The notes under the pieces: generated by a model
What the model was told of the DNA's origin: nothing
Databases searched by the model: none
What the model saw: the letters and a program-made list of their open reading frames with translations, nothing else
Made by a program: the position numbers and the translations under genes
From: Pseudoips prasinana
Taxonomy: Eukaryota; Arthropoda; Insecta; Lepidoptera; Nolidae
DNA length: 64,000 nt
Direction: 5' to 3'
Assembly: GCA_951640165.1 (NCBI GenBank)
Contig: OX621251.1
Location: 27,552,893 to 27,616,892, forward strand
In this document: positions 49,043-60,524 of the stretch, in pieces
How the letters are laid out: each line of letters opens with the position of its first letter
Position numbering within the stretch: position 1 is the stretch's first letter

Positions 49043-49636
49043 TTAGGGTTCCGTAGCCAAATGGCAAAAACGGAACCCTTATAGATTCGTCATGTCTGTC
49101 TGTCTGTCCGTCCGTATGTCACAGCCACTTTTTTCCAAAACTATAGGAGCTGTGCTGCTGAAACTTGGTAAGTAGGTGTATTCTGTGAACTGCATTAAGA
49201 TTTTTACACAAAAATAGAAAAAGAACAATAATTTTGGGGGTCGCCATACATAGAACTGAAACTGAAATTTTTTTTTGATCGTACCCATACATGTGGGGTG
49301 TCTATGGATAGGTCTTCAAAAATTATATTGAGGTTCCTAATATCATTTTTGGCTAAACTGAATAGTTTGGGCGAGAGACACTTCCAAAGTGGTAAAATGA
49401 GTGCCCCCCCCCCCACCCCTGTAACTTGTAAAATAAGAGAATGTTAAAACTAAAAAAAATATATGGTGTACATTACCGTAGAAACTAACAAAGAAAATTG
49501 GTTTGAACGAGATCTAGCAAGTAGTTTTTTTTTAATACGTTATAAACCGCAATTTACTTTCATTTAATCAACTGAAATATTTGCTGCTACGGAACCCTTC
49601 ATGTGCGAGTCCGACTCGCACTTGGCCGGTTTTTTT
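49043..49636. repeat. AGTGCGAGTCGG-type interspersed repeat, long variant, copy 3
   Basis: The most complete copy: TTAGGGTTCCGTAGCCAAAT, TGTCTGTCTGTCCGTCCG, CACAGCCACTTTTTTCC, a C-run (GCCCCCCCCCCCAC), GAAAATTGGTTTGAACGAG and TGCTACGGAACCCTTCATG to GACTCGCACTTGGCCGG. The three ORFs within are spurious. Confidence 0.7.
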
Positions 49637-49870
49637 GAAACTAAACCAATAGATTGGCTTGTTAGTTGAATGATTGGAAAGTGATTGCTTGAGAGATCCT
49701 TTCAGGAAACTGTTAGACACTGATACTTACGTTGAGAGATTTTAGGATTTACGAGTACTAGTATACTGCTGCTGTTTGCAGCCAATTAAAATGGGATTCA
49801 ACTCCATAATAGGAAAAGAGATTACTAAACCCTCTGTGTTGTTTGATAGCTTTAGAAGCTTAGTGTTGTA

Positions 49871-50005
49871 CAGACGCCAGCACATCATGCTACCCCAATC
49901 TGTCAAATTTCCCAAATTGAAAGTGAACCTTATGCTTATGTGATAAAGTTGAAAATATATAAAAGAAATTTGACAGATTGGGGTAGCTGGATGTGCTGGC
50001 GTCTG
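49871..50005. mobile_element. TA-flanked MITE (CAGACGCC family), copy 7
   Basis: 135 bp, both ends intact (CAGACGCCAGCACATC; GATGTGCTGGCGTCTG) and TA on both sides; orientation as copy 2. Confidence 0.85.
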
Positions 50006-50008
50006 TAC

Positions 50009-50875
50009 CATAATATTTGGTGTTTGAACGTGACTTGAAGTGCGTGTAATTGGGAAATTTGTTCCATAAACTGTGGTTGATTTTCTGAAAATACATACTC
50101 CTAATGTAAGATCAAATACGATTTGCAAAGTGCATTAGTTTATACAGGACTTTACACAGCAACCGAGCAACTTCAGGATTACTTCTAAAATGTATTCCAG
50201 TTAAAATAAGCAACATGTTTCTACTTTAACCATTTTCCTATTACGAAAGTCAGACTGGAATTTGTATTATGTTATTTTAATAGATAATGTAATCTATTTT
50301 CATTGACAGACAAATATTTTTATATTCTTGGCCAAACTCCAGTTTATCTTATAAACTTTCAAAAAACAATTCTGTTATGGTTACACTCATTTTCAATTTG
50401 AAAGCAAAATACATAAACGTCCGTCAAGTTGTTATTAAAAGTGATCTAGGAAAAAAACAAATGCTTTTGCATATGTATGTTACCTATGAGGTGGGTAATC
50501 AGTTACGTTACACATTAACCGGGTAAAATGCATATTTGCAGTAGGTACATGCCTGTATTCGTGAAAACCTATAATTGGTTTGATCTTTTCTACACAACTG
50601 TTTATTAATGCTTAACTGCAAAACAAATTATATTTAAGTAATTATAATTTGTGTTGATTGAAGTGCTAAAACATACTGTTTATTATTACGAGTAAATCGC
50701 TGTTTTAATGAAATATTCAAATGCTATTCTTTATTTGAGCTAATGAGATAAATCGTTTGTTAATATATTAAGTGTATTAATATTTTATTAAGCTTTTTTA
50801 ACTACATATACATCAGTATATGTATCCTTACAAATTATAGCTTTTATAATATGTATTAGTGAGCTCATCATCAAA
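50009..50875. other. No recognised feature
   Basis: AT-rich sequence without coding or repeat signals. The 128-codon minus ORF starting at 50128 runs through the MITE and is not a gene. Confidence 0.45.
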
Positions 50876-51163
50876 AATACTTAGTTTCAATTAACATATA
50901 TTACACAACATAGGGTCTCTCAAAGTGTCTCTGTCCGCCTGTTACGCCTTCACGACTAAACCGCAGAATAAATTTTGATGAAATTTGGTATAAAGATAGA
51001 TCGAAGTACTAATCGTTACTACCTCTGCGCAGGATTACTACTGATTGATGACAAAATTCATCAGAATTGATTCTGCGGTTTAGTCATGCAGGCGTTACAG
51101 GCGGACAGAATCACTTTGAGAGACCCTATGTTATGTAATATATGTTAATTGAAACTAAATACT
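50876..51163. repeat. Inverted-repeat element with arms of about 105 bp
   Basis: The left arm (AGTTTCAATTAACATATATT, ACATAGGGTCTCTCAAAGTG, CTGTCCGCCTGTTACGCC, GACTAAACCGCAGAAT) is mirrored at 51058-51163 with about eight differences. The spacer of about 78 bases holds AAATTTGGTATAAAGATAG on one side only. Confidence 0.8.
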
Positions 51164-51515
51164 TATAATTATTTATTATGTTAACCTTAAATCGTTTATG
51201 TGCGCATTACCTAGCAGGCTATGCAGCAGATAGTTATAGATATTGCATAAGCCTTTTATGGCGAGTTGTTAACATCGATTTTGCAAAACCAACAATTTCA
51301 TATCGCCATTTTCCATAAAAATGTACAGGCTTTTTATATTCATGGTACGAAATTATAATTTGTTTACAATCTCGATAACATGCTGTTAACTGTTTTCTTC
51401 TGCTTTTTTTTTATACGGCAAGTCAATCATTCAATCAAGTACGCCATTAGCGCTCGAAAACAAGTTCCTGGAAAAAGGATTGGCTTACTGAAAGATCATT
51501 GTATATAGTATTAAG
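51164..51515. other. No recognised feature
   Basis: AT-rich sequence, no coding signal. Confidence 0.4.
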
Positions 51516-51519
51516 TTTA

Positions 51520-51760
51520 AAATAATATCAGGGGACATTATTTAAACTAAGCAGGGCTTATACTTACTATGGAAACCAGATAACTGATTTATTACATATA
51601 CCACTTTTCTATTGTAAATACATACTTATAAAGATAATCACATTCAGGACAAACAGACAAACATGTCATGTTCATGCACACAAATATCTGTGTTGGATGG
51701 GAATCGAGCCCACGACGTTCGGGGTGAAAAGCAAGCATTTGCCAACCTAGCTACAGGCCC
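51520..51760 (-). mobile_element. tRNA-derived SINE (family C), copy 4
   Basis: It has AAACTAAGCAGGGCTTATAC, TGTAAATACATACTTATAAA, CACAAATATCTGTGTTGGAT and, on the minus strand, GGCTCGATTCCCATCC (B box, one change). The CACACGGCCATC end is deleted. Confidence 0.6.
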
Positions 51761-51799
51761 GTCAAAAAAAAAAGCTACATAGTTATCGTAGGCTTAACT

Positions 51800-52060
51800 T
51801 GGAATTGCAAAACTGAAGCGGCAGTGGGCGGGGCACATAGCTCGTAGAACCGACTGCCGTTGGGGAAGAAAGGTCCTCGAGTGACGACCACGAATCGGAA
51901 GACGCAGCGTGGGCAGGCCCCCTACAAGATGGACCGATGATCTTTTGCGGGGCGCTAGAAACTGCTGGATACGAATAGCGCAAGACCGGCAATTGTGGAG
52001 ATCTTTGCCTTTGTCCAGCAGTGAACGTCTTTCGGCTGATATGATTATGATGATGAACTT
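51800..52060 (+). pseudogene. RTE-like retrotransposon ORF C-terminus
   Basis: GGCGGGGCACATAGCTCGTA, GACGCAGCGTGGGCAGGCC, AGCGCAAGACCGGCAATTGT and CCAGCAGTGAACGTCTTTCG, tail GATATGATTATGATGATGAA. Part of the last segment is repeated at 52095-52135 (ACGTCTTTCGACTGATATGA). It is nearly the same as 4700-4945. Confidence 0.65.
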
Positions 52061-52234
52061 GGGTACATATTAGATGTAGGCACAATTATGTCGTCTTTGT
52101 CCAACAGAAAACGTCTTTCGACTGATATGATGATGATTTGTACACAAACATCTGGACGATGTAAAGATTAGGCGGTTCCACTCTAAATTGCAACTATGAT
52201 GCTGTCCCGCAAACATAGTTTTTCAATAACATAT

Positions 52235-52500
52235 TGTAAGTAATAATAATAATAATATTTATTTATTATCTCATTACAATCAATATATGGGTACAATTTT
52301 TACATAATGATTACATTTAACAGGTATACATATTTCAGTAGACATACATATATATTGCAGGAGACTGGTGCCTAAGCTAGGCTCGTGGCCTGTGTTTGTG
52401 TAAACATATTAAGACAGTCTGAGAAATATCTCTTGCTTAAATGACAAAACCAAAATACCGCACCGGCTAATCAACCTCTCAATATTGTTATAAGTGAATG
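52235..52500 (-). mobile_element. LINE 3' end
   Basis: TAATAATAATAATAATATTT tail at the left, then (right to left on the minus strand) CACAGGCCACGAGCC and CTTAGGCACCAGTCTCC, a LINE 3' UTR I know from moths. Confidence 0.4.
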
Positions 52501-53935
52501 TCTTCAGTATGGATCATAAAACTTATCGTTTTATTTGATGAGGCGTAATTTAAGCACTGAAGTTAATAATGAAGTTATCAAACCACGATATGTAAATTTC
52601 AGGGTACGAGCAGAGAAGCTCCATTACAAGGAGAAATCGAAATCAGCAATCTCTAATTATTGGTCGTCAACGTATGATCATGCGTGTAAACAAATAAAAC
52701 TGGAACTTGCTGTTCCAGTGGTGTAGGTTTCAAATAACACGATTTGTCTTGGTTTCCCATTTAAAAATATTTAATTTAAAATAGACAAGACCAAGAATTT
52801 AAACTTTTACTCGTCTGTTATCGCCGACCACTATCTATTGCGATTAGACGTAGGTATAGGTGTACCTATATCACCTTTTTTGTATAATAGGTTAAGTTAA
52901 ATTGGGGAGCAAAAGTTAGGAGTATTAGGTACCGATATTACCTTACAAAGATAATACTTACTAAAAAAAACAGAAAACGATCGGCGAATAAAACTGAAAC
53001 ATTTTGTTTTAATTATTTATCTGTAATAAAACTATTTAAAATTGCTTCAACTCAAACTTAAAAGTATCTGCAAACTAAACGAAATTATTATTCAATTAAC
53101 ATTATTTCTTATATAATCCACTGAACAACTTAAGCTTATAAGTATAGGCTGAATGTATCTGAAATTTGTCTGAAATCGTTAAATTTTATAATAATACAGT
53201 ACACTTAGTATATGCACCGGGCAAAGCTGTGTGATACTAAGTGTGCGGTATTAATAATGATACCATAAAATTATATTATAGAATCAGATTTTTCTACATA
53301 ATATTTCACTCGTCGCCGCTGATGTCTATAGGGTTGTTTTACATTAACTATAGGTATACCACTGCAACCTGTAAGATTACCAGATCGTAAAACTCGTGAC
53401 TTATTATAGGGATATAATATTATAGGGTTATTCAGTAATTATTGGATCTATATGAAGTTATTCATAGCACCATGTAATGGGTGATTAAAGATGAAAATAT
53501 CTGCTTAGCGATCGTGTGCTAATAAAAACTTATGGTGTGAAAATGTATAGTGAAGGAAATTACGTTAAACTTCACTATATTGTAATATTAACTACATAAA
53601 CTTTGTTTGTTTCAATTTTGTTACATTACACCTTGGTTTGACTCTAGCATGATAGCTTATACGAGAGGGATCAAATTGGTATGATACGATAAAATTGGGC
53701 TTTTTCAGCCTCTTAACGTACCGATGAGACCAACTAATTAAGAACGCCTCAAACATTTACATACATTTTCAACGCCTATAATTCAACTCGCAGCTTTCTC
53801 CCTGTCGCATTTAAATATGTATTGTTTTTATTTATTGTATGGGGTATAAATTATTTATATTTTCTAAAGAAAAAAAATGTTGTAGTTATAAAGTTAGAAC
53901 AGTTAGTTTGTAGATCTTACTCATTACCTCCACTA
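52501..53935. other. No supported gene
   Basis: AT-rich and free of the repeats seen elsewhere. A 63-codon plus ORF at 52535-52726 contains an acceptor-like TTTCAG at about 52602 but has no recognisable domain; I do not call it an exon. Confidence 0.4.
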
Positions 53936-53939
53936 TTTG

Positions 53940-54087
53940 TTTCAGTATGGATTTATTGATGTTTGTAACTCATTCACGCAAAACCTACAGAACGGATTTT
54001 GATGGAACTTTGTTGTAATATAGCTTATATATCCGAATAACACAGGCCATAATTAATAAAGTTTGACGCGGGGGAAACAGGAGCTAG
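53940..54087 (+). mobile_element. Short non-autonomous Helitron, 5' decayed
   Basis: TCACGCAAAACCTACAGAAC, GGATTTTGATGGAAC and AATATAGCTTATATATCC; it ends with GACGCGGGGGAAAC, GGAGCTAG|T. The terminal hairpin is damaged. Confidence 0.55.
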
Positions 54088-54089
54088 TA

Positions 54090-55050
54090 TTGTATACATT
54101 CTGGGGAAAGTCCAGAATTGAACTTTTCCTCTAGGATCAATAGACGTGCCCATATCTTTATGCAAAGTACAACAACTAATATTGAAAGTAAGTACCCGTT
54201 TATTTTATAATAAGACCATAACAAGCTCTGTCATTTATCGAGCTGTTAAGTTAACCGTAGTTGAGATCTTATCAGGACCTACATCGGGATATGTGGTCTT
54301 AAATAGAAATAGTTCATTACCCTAAGATATTTATTCAGGAACAGGTAGACAAGTGCGAGTCGGTCTCACGCACTTAGGGTTTCTTGTCTTTTCACAGTTA
54401 TAAAGTGCTAATGCCCTTCATAATTTTATAAGTAGCCAACAGGAACTGTTATTAAAAATATTCGTATACCGTTATTATGAAATTTTACACACAAGTTGTC
54501 AGTGGTACAGAAAAGAAAATAGGGTATCACCATCCAGGAAAAATGTTGTTTCAGAATGACAGCCCCAGCGAAGCCGCCAGATTAAACAAGTATTTTATAT
54601 ATTACGATTTAATGACTTTTATAAGATTTTCAAGTAAGATGACGTCGAAAGTAAGCCTAGGTAGCATTCACTGCTACGACGGACATTAGCAGACAACGGA
54701 ATATAATAATTATTCGTAAACTAAAGTAGGTTGATGTTATATGATAATAGTTTTACGTATATGTACTGGCATTCCGTCATAACGAGTTTATAATAGCAGG
54801 TCCTGTTATTTTGAAGAGCACGCCAAAAATCAGCAGACACACCCATATTTTTGATTGACCGTAAATCAGACGTCCGTTTAAGGGGATAACAACAGCCAAA
54901 TTGTCAGAACAAATACAACATATCACAAAAATATACCTAACTTTTACATTAATTATCTATAGTAAACTTATAAATACTTATGTGAATAAAAGCGGTTTTT
55001 ATTCCATTAGATTCATTTTATTGGGAATATTTTTCGCAAGTTCTCAGCCA
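54090..55050. other. No supported gene
   Basis: A fragment of the AGTGCGAGTCGG repeat is at 54350-54395. The 70-codon plus ORF at 54477-54689 shows no recognisable domain. Confidence 0.4.
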
Positions 55051-55054
55051 GATC

Positions 55055-55340
55055 TATAATACCCTGCGACATTAGTTACACACGGCCATCTGATCCCAAA
55101 CTAAGCAGAAATTGTACTATGGAAACCAGGTCAGTGATATACTACATATACTGTTTTTAATTTGTAAATACATACTTATACAGACATGAACATGTCTGTT
55201 TGTCCCGGATCTGAGTTCGCATGAACATGTACACAAAATCTGTCCTGGGTGAGAATCAAAGCCACGACCAGCAGCTGCGGCATGAAACTGGAAGGCATGG
55301 CAAGGCATCTACCAAACACGCCATCCAGCCCGTCAAAAGA
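55055..55340 (-). mobile_element. tRNA-derived SINE (family C), copy 5
   Basis: CACACGGCCATCTGATCCCA, CTAAGCAGAAATTGTACTAT, AATCTGTCCTGGGTGAGAAT and a decayed head with CGTGGCTTTGATTCTC on the minus strand; a small internal duplication surrounds GAACATG (55185-55230). Confidence 0.6.
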
Positions 55341-55636
55341 TATGGTTTATCTAGCTTTTAAACTTTTTTTGTATATTCCAAATATAATCATATTTTAAAC
55401 ATGATTCAACATTTTTACTAGATAGAAAAAAAATACAATTTCACCTTTAAATAATGACTAAAAGATAATTTAGAAATTATATATGTATATAGTGCAATTT
55501 ATAATAAAAATAAAGCTTTGTGCCTGGATAGAGATAGTGCCGTAGAGGATTTTTTGGTAGGAAAAAATTATAGAACCCGTGTCATCTTCACGTCACGATT
55601 CCCATGAGCTAGATATACTATTACTAGTATATTTTT

Positions 55637-55880
55637 ATATATTTCAACGTGATAGCGTGATATGTTGACCCGACCTCTTACTAATATTCATGCAAATTTG
55701 AAGTAAATGCATGCAGTACTTTTTGAGTTTAACCCGGACATACATACAGCCAAACAGACAAAAATTCTAAAAAATATATTTTTGGTTTCGAGATCGATGG
55801 TAGATCACTACCCAAGTATCCTTTTAAAAAAATATTCAATGTAAAGTTTTGACTTCCCTACGATTTTATTATATGTATAG
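55637..55880 (-). mobile_element. Helitron, long variant, 3' end lost
   Basis: The minus-strand 5' end A|TCTATACATATAATAAAATC at 55880 is intact; the CCCGCGG terminus is missing and the copy starts within GTGATAGCGTGATATGTTGA. Confidence 0.6.
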
Positions 55881-55881
55881 A

Positions 55882-56282
55882 TTTTATTTAATTACACCTT
55901 GATCTTAACGCATTTTGATAGTATCTGTGTGGCGAAACGGTAAAATTAAGTGTAGTCAGCCTCTTGACTGGCGTATTTTTTTCTTCATTTTTACCTTTTT
56001 AACGTCGTCGTCAGTTCGTAAGCGGGTAAAGTATTTATTTTTCGTGTTGCGCATGCTAAAACTGGTGGTAATTTAGTGATTATGGCTGCGCAACAAGAAA
56101 GGCGGGTTCTAAGCCCCAGGCGGTAGTTTGTACGTGAGAACTTTGAGTATGGAAATAGGCCGCTGGAAATTGATTTTTAAACGAGTCTAATACGTATAAC
56201 ATGCGGCCGAATCAAATTTAAATATAGTTAATAAAATATTTTATGTAATGTAACAGTTACAGTTACACCCTAGGTATGATTT
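55882..56282. other. No supported gene; weak tRNA-like patch
   Basis: At about 55930-56000 GTGTGGCGAAACGG..TGACTGGCG is faintly tRNA-like but lacks a B box. Nothing else seen. Confidence 0.35.
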
Positions 56283-56401
56283 CTATGAACTAGTTTATAA
56301 TAATAAATTCACTTTTTATATATTTATAATAGAGTCCAAACACCAATTAATGTTCGGATATTGATAATAAAACGAATTTATTATTATAAACTAGTTCATA
56401 G
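56283..56401. repeat. Inverted repeat, perfect 28-bp arms
   Basis: CTATGAACTAGTTTATAATA.. (56283-56310) and its exact complement at 56374-56401 around a 63-base spacer. Confidence 0.85.
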
Positions 56402-56402
56402 T

Positions 56403-57118
56403 TTATTATTATTAAGGTTGTTTATTATTTCATGTCAAATTGTTAATTTTATTTAGGTTTATAAAATGACAACCCTGTTAGATTTAATGTATTAGTAAAT
56501 TGTAGAGAGATCTGGCTCTATTGTGGCGACAAGAACGACTGATTGTCGTTCTTGTCCCGTCTCCTCTGAATGTATGCATCTCTCACATCTAAATTAACGG
56601 TAAAGTTCGATTTAAAAAAATGTGATCTATCAAAAACAAAACTTTAAATTGCTTCAGTACCTAGCTTTTGATAAAATCTTCCATGTCTCTGCATGTCTGT
56701 ACATAACTTCCTTTTCCTTCATTCATTTCTTGTTATATTTACATATTTCAATTTATTTAGAACCAAACAAGTGGTACTTATTAGATTAAATATGAAAAAT
56801 TTTAATCTCTAAGCGAGCCAGTGGTTTAACTTTTTGAAAATACCAGCCAGTATTGCCACGAATAGCTTTTGGGCAAAATATAACGCGTTACAAGTAAAAT
56901 AACTAACAGAGAATATTTTCAAGGATACTGAATTAATATTAAAACAAGGCTTTATTATATGTTGTGTTGCAAATAAAGGTAACACAACGTTACTCTGTTC
57001 CCGTTTACAGACATACATACATATGTATGTGTGTATTTATCTACTACGGGCGATGTCATAAAAAGTTTCAGTATCTGCCCAACAGTTCGCTTAATATTTT
57101 TATTTGCCACAAGTTAAG
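56403..57118. other. No gene; one small hairpin
   Basis: GACAAGAACGAC (56528-56539) and GTCGTTCTTGTC (56545-56556) form a perfect hairpin. No coding signal. Confidence 0.45.
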
Positions 57119-57120
57119 TA

Positions 57121-57249
57121 TAGACACATCAAGCTACCCCAATCCGTCTAATTTCCTCAATTGAAAGTGAACCTTATGCTTTTGTGATAAAGTTGACAAT
57201 CTATAAAAAAAAATTGACAGATAGGGGTAGCTGGATGTGCTGGCGTCTG
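57121..57249. mobile_element. TA-flanked MITE (CAGACGCC family), copy 8
   Basis: The left end has lost six bases (TAGACACATCAAGC); the right end GATGTGCTGGCGTCTG and TA on both sides are intact. Confidence 0.75.
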
Positions 57250-57396
57250 TACAAACCAGCGTTCAAACCACATGTGCGTGTTTTTAAATATATAAGAAAT
57301 CCAGTTTAATACGACAGATTAATTCCGTAATTCTCTTTACAATATACTACCAGTAATGCTAATATCGGATATTACGATGCAACGATCAGACTTTCC

Positions 57397-57729
57397 CTAT
57401 CGGCCGTCAATTTTGTCATTATCCATATCGCAAGTTGTCGCTGCATTAATTTGAATAATCCGTGACCACCTGAGGATATTTTTAACATCTTGTATATACG
57501 TGGTTATGAGAAGATTGATTATAAAATCATCAATAAGAACCAGAAAGTAAAATGTAAATCCAAACCCGTAATTACGGCGAATTTTCTTAACGCGGCGCGG
57601 GTAGTGGTAGGAGTTAAATGGTTTATTGAAATCGTAAGGAAAAAGTGTTATGCTCCCTTCGAGTAGGTATGTGTATATTCGAGTATATATGTTTGGGTAC
57701 CAGTATTTGAGCGGACGAGCATTGTGCAC
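57397..57729 (-). CDS. Hypothetical ORF, doubtful
   Basis: 110 codons, with a basic segment (YPRRVKKIRRN) followed by a hydrophobic one (FTFYFLVLIDDFIINLLI). I know no relative. It is free of the window's repeats, and a CAG|GTGG word within could be a donor site, so it might be part of an exon of a minus-strand gene, but chance is equally likely. Confidence 0.15.
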   Translation of the reverse strand: MHNARPLKYWYPNIYTRIYTYLLEGSITLFPYDFNKPFNSYHYPRRVKKIRRNYGFGFTFYFLVLIDDFIINLLITTYIQDVKNILRWSRIIQINAATTCDMDNDKIDGR

Positions 57730-57779
57730 ATCTGGATATATAAACTCAATATGTGATTATTAATTCTGTAACATAATGA

Positions 57780-58097
57780 TATATTTCTATTCTTACATTA
57801 TACTTTTATTCTTGTTTTGTATATTATTAGTTAGGCTTAGGTTAATCTAGTTAGTTATAAATATGTTTACTTTAATTACTATATCACAATTTTACTGCCT
57901 TTGTAATATAATTTGTAAATGTAATATAAATTAAATTTTTATTTTGTACTTAATTTAATCTTATATAACTGTTGAATGTGGTAATTATTATGTACGCCAT
58001 TATGTCATATGCATCAGTGACCATTGTTATACTATTTTCTATGTAAGTTGTTAATGTTTATGATGTGGCTGTACGCAATTAATAAATAAATATTCAA
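57780..58097 (+). mobile_element. Possible LINE 3' UTR
   Basis: AT-rich sequence ending GTGGCTGTACGCAATTAATAAATAAATATT, with AATAAA signals and no coding frame; I have seen similar ends on moth LINEs but cannot assign it. Confidence 0.3.
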
Positions 58098-58099
58098 TT

Positions 58100-58140
58100 A
58101 GTAGTTTTAAGGAAATATTGGATATTTCCTTAAAACTACT
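58100..58140. repeat. 41-bp palindrome, 3-base spacer
   Basis: Exact 19-bp arms AGTAGTTTTAAGGAAATAT and complement around TGG. Confidence 0.9.
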
Positions 58141-58531
58141 TTGTATTTTTTTTAGTAAAGATACATATTTGATGCCATTTAAAAAAAATGCCATTTATGC
58201 ATTCACTACGTTTAACGAAAGCAAAATAGATTTCGAAGATACGGGCGTGTGTGTTCTACTACGCTCAGTTTATCCGAGCGTACCATAGATGGCGTTGGGT
58301 GTCGAAATAGAAGCGTGTTCTGTACACGTGATAATTCAATAAACGTTGTTCCGCATAAGCTCTCTTTACCCGTGTGTATGTCGGCATTATTTTTGTGGGT
58401 ACCACTTTTGCTAACCTTACATGCTAATGAAGACACGCTTATCGCAATACTTTTAATAAACCAAGTTAGTGGGAGTCGGCCTTGCAGTGCCTAGCACACG
58501 AAGGGTTGTTTGTTCGTAGAAGATTTACCAC

Positions 58532-58590
58532 TTCTTGTATATTTTTGTGCATACAAAAATATATAATCCATAAATAAAAATATACAAGAA
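58532..58590. repeat. Inverted repeat, 15-bp arms
   Basis: TTCTTGTATATTTTT at 58532 and its complement at 58576-58590. Confidence 0.7.
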
Positions 58591-58599
58591 ACGAATAGT

Positions 58600-59540
58600 A
58601 CAAAGAAACCGCCGAAAAGCCGAAACCGAAGAGAATTATAAAGGTCCACAATAATGTGTATAAGTCAAAAATACCCTTACTTAATAATATATGAATACTT
58701 TACACATAAATATTATACATAACTATTTAATATGCTAAAAATAAATAAGATAGACCGCCTTTATTAATAAATTTATTTTATCTTTATTATTTGGTCTTAT
58801 AGCAACTTTGACGGTTCAAGAAAAAAGCAAAAATAATCGACTAATCACATTCTGCGAAAATTATTAACTCTCAGACGCTGAGAGACATACGGATAGCAGT
58901 AATAGGATCCCGTTGATATATTTTGGGACTATGGTACCCTAAAAACAACTATAGAGCGAAATTGTCCTATACATGAGGTTCTATAAATGTTTACAGGATT
59001 TCTATAGGATATTTAATGCATGTTAGGATACTTACATAACCATATTTTGCTACATGGGTGGCGGCGCTACTCATTGTATGCTCGCAACAAGCCGCAAGAA
59101 TCATGCGCGTGCGCATACTAATACCTAATTAAATTAATTAATAATTATAAAAAATATGATCGTATTAAGTCGACATGAATTATTTCACAATTCAATATAA
59201 TTAACTAATTCCTGGCTGAATTTTAGATATGGCGGCTAACCTTAATGGAGATTAACCAACAACACATCGGTAATATATGTATTCTAGTGCAGTTGTGCGT
59301 GCGCAAACACAGGTGCACTCTCTATTCCTCAGTCTCATAATGCGATAGTACAGTTATCCAATACGACCTCGAACAAGCCGTATAACAACACTAACTTTTA
59401 GACTCCGGTATGCTAGGTACTCAGTATTTTTATTGCCAGAAAAATCCAATCAACACTTTTTTTCCAAAACCGGTATTTGGACCTCTTATCTAAGACCGCT
59501 ACGTCTAGCCCACCAGGGCACTCTAATAACTATTTTTATA
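58600..59540. other. No supported gene
   Basis: Only a fragment of repeat family F is seen (about 59285-59350, GTGCGTGCGCAAACACAGGT). The rest is AT-rich without features. Confidence 0.4.
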
Positions 59541-59544
59541 TGAC

Positions 59545-59680
59545 TATGCCCGCATTAGAGAAATTAAGACTTAGAACAACTATTAGCTCACATAAGTATA
59601 GTAGACTTGCACGGGATCGAACCCGGGACAGAAAATGGTGAGGCTACTGTCTTAACCGCTGCGCCACACATGCAGTCTAT
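59545..59680 (-). mobile_element. SINE family D, head end
   Basis: On the minus strand: GTGTGGCGCAGCGGTTAAGA (A-box-like), then CCCGGGTTCGATCCCG (B box), then the body. The body is shorter than at 34263. Confidence 0.55.
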
Positions 59681-60050
59681 TACTAGTATCACAGTTATAC
59701 ATTACAGAACACGTATCAAATACGATACGATCGAGAAATTAGTACGTTAGCATATTTAATAGCATTCGATTTGCATATACACCTGATCAAATTAACGGTG
59801 AAATACCATGACGGAACATGTTGTAACAGTATCGTATGGGCTGTGGCTTTGAGCCCTGAGGCAGAACGGTAGGACACGCCAGCTGTTGTATGGGCGTGCG
59901 TTCTAGCTAACGTTAGGGGCTGTGCAGAGGGGTCAGTTCCATTATCTTCTGTATAACTGTCGTTTTAGCACGTCATTAGGACGACGTGTGGGCACTTATG
60001 GTAGGTTTCCTTTGTAAGCTTTCTTTAATTATCATAAAAAATTCTGTAAC
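59681..60050. other. No recognised feature
   Basis: Only a short GCATGGGCGTGCG-like GC patch near 59885; no coding signal. Confidence 0.35.
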
Positions 60051-60056
60051 TTTTTA

Positions 60057-60310
60057 ATGCACAATGGGTTAGGCGCTTTACCACGATCTCACCTGATGGT
60101 AAGTGAAGATGTGGTCGGAGGTGGACCGCGCGTATCCATAAGATGCCTGTTCACTCCAACCTTCAATAAACCCATGTTATATGAGTCTAGAAACACGTCG
60201 TTTGGGGGGTTGTTCCACAGCTTAGCCGTGCGTATGATGAAAGAGGATGCAAAGCGCTACGTACGGCTTAATGGGATGTCAACAACATAGCGGCGGAGAG
60301 CCTCCCGACG
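60057..60310 (-). pseudogene. jockey-like LINE ORF C-terminus
   Basis: On the minus strand: VVDIPLSRT, then FASSFIIRTAKLWNNPPNDV and SYNMGLLKVGVNRHLM, followed by TCACTTACCATCAGGTGAGA, the typical 3' sequence. It matches the plus-strand fragment at 39500-39690 closely. The 77-codon plus ORF is antisense. Confidence 0.7.
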
Positions 60311-60524
60311 CGACGCCTTGTAGTCCGATGAAAACAGGGAGATGGAGGCATAAGTGGAGGTCTTAAGCGTATTCTCCATGAAACAGCCTGTAGAAAACCG
60401 ATTAACTTGCAACCTGACGCCGTTGATCCAAGTTTTGCAGCCTTTTACTTGCTAGGTCTCTATATATTTTATCCTGCGAGCGCGTCTGCAGAGAAATGCA
60501 GTAGTTGCCTTTGACTGGCCAGTT

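Noticed and set aside
52602..52726. Possible exon after TTTCAG with frame ending LELAVPVV
   Set aside because: No recognisable domain, no partner exon and no repeat or gene context to support it.
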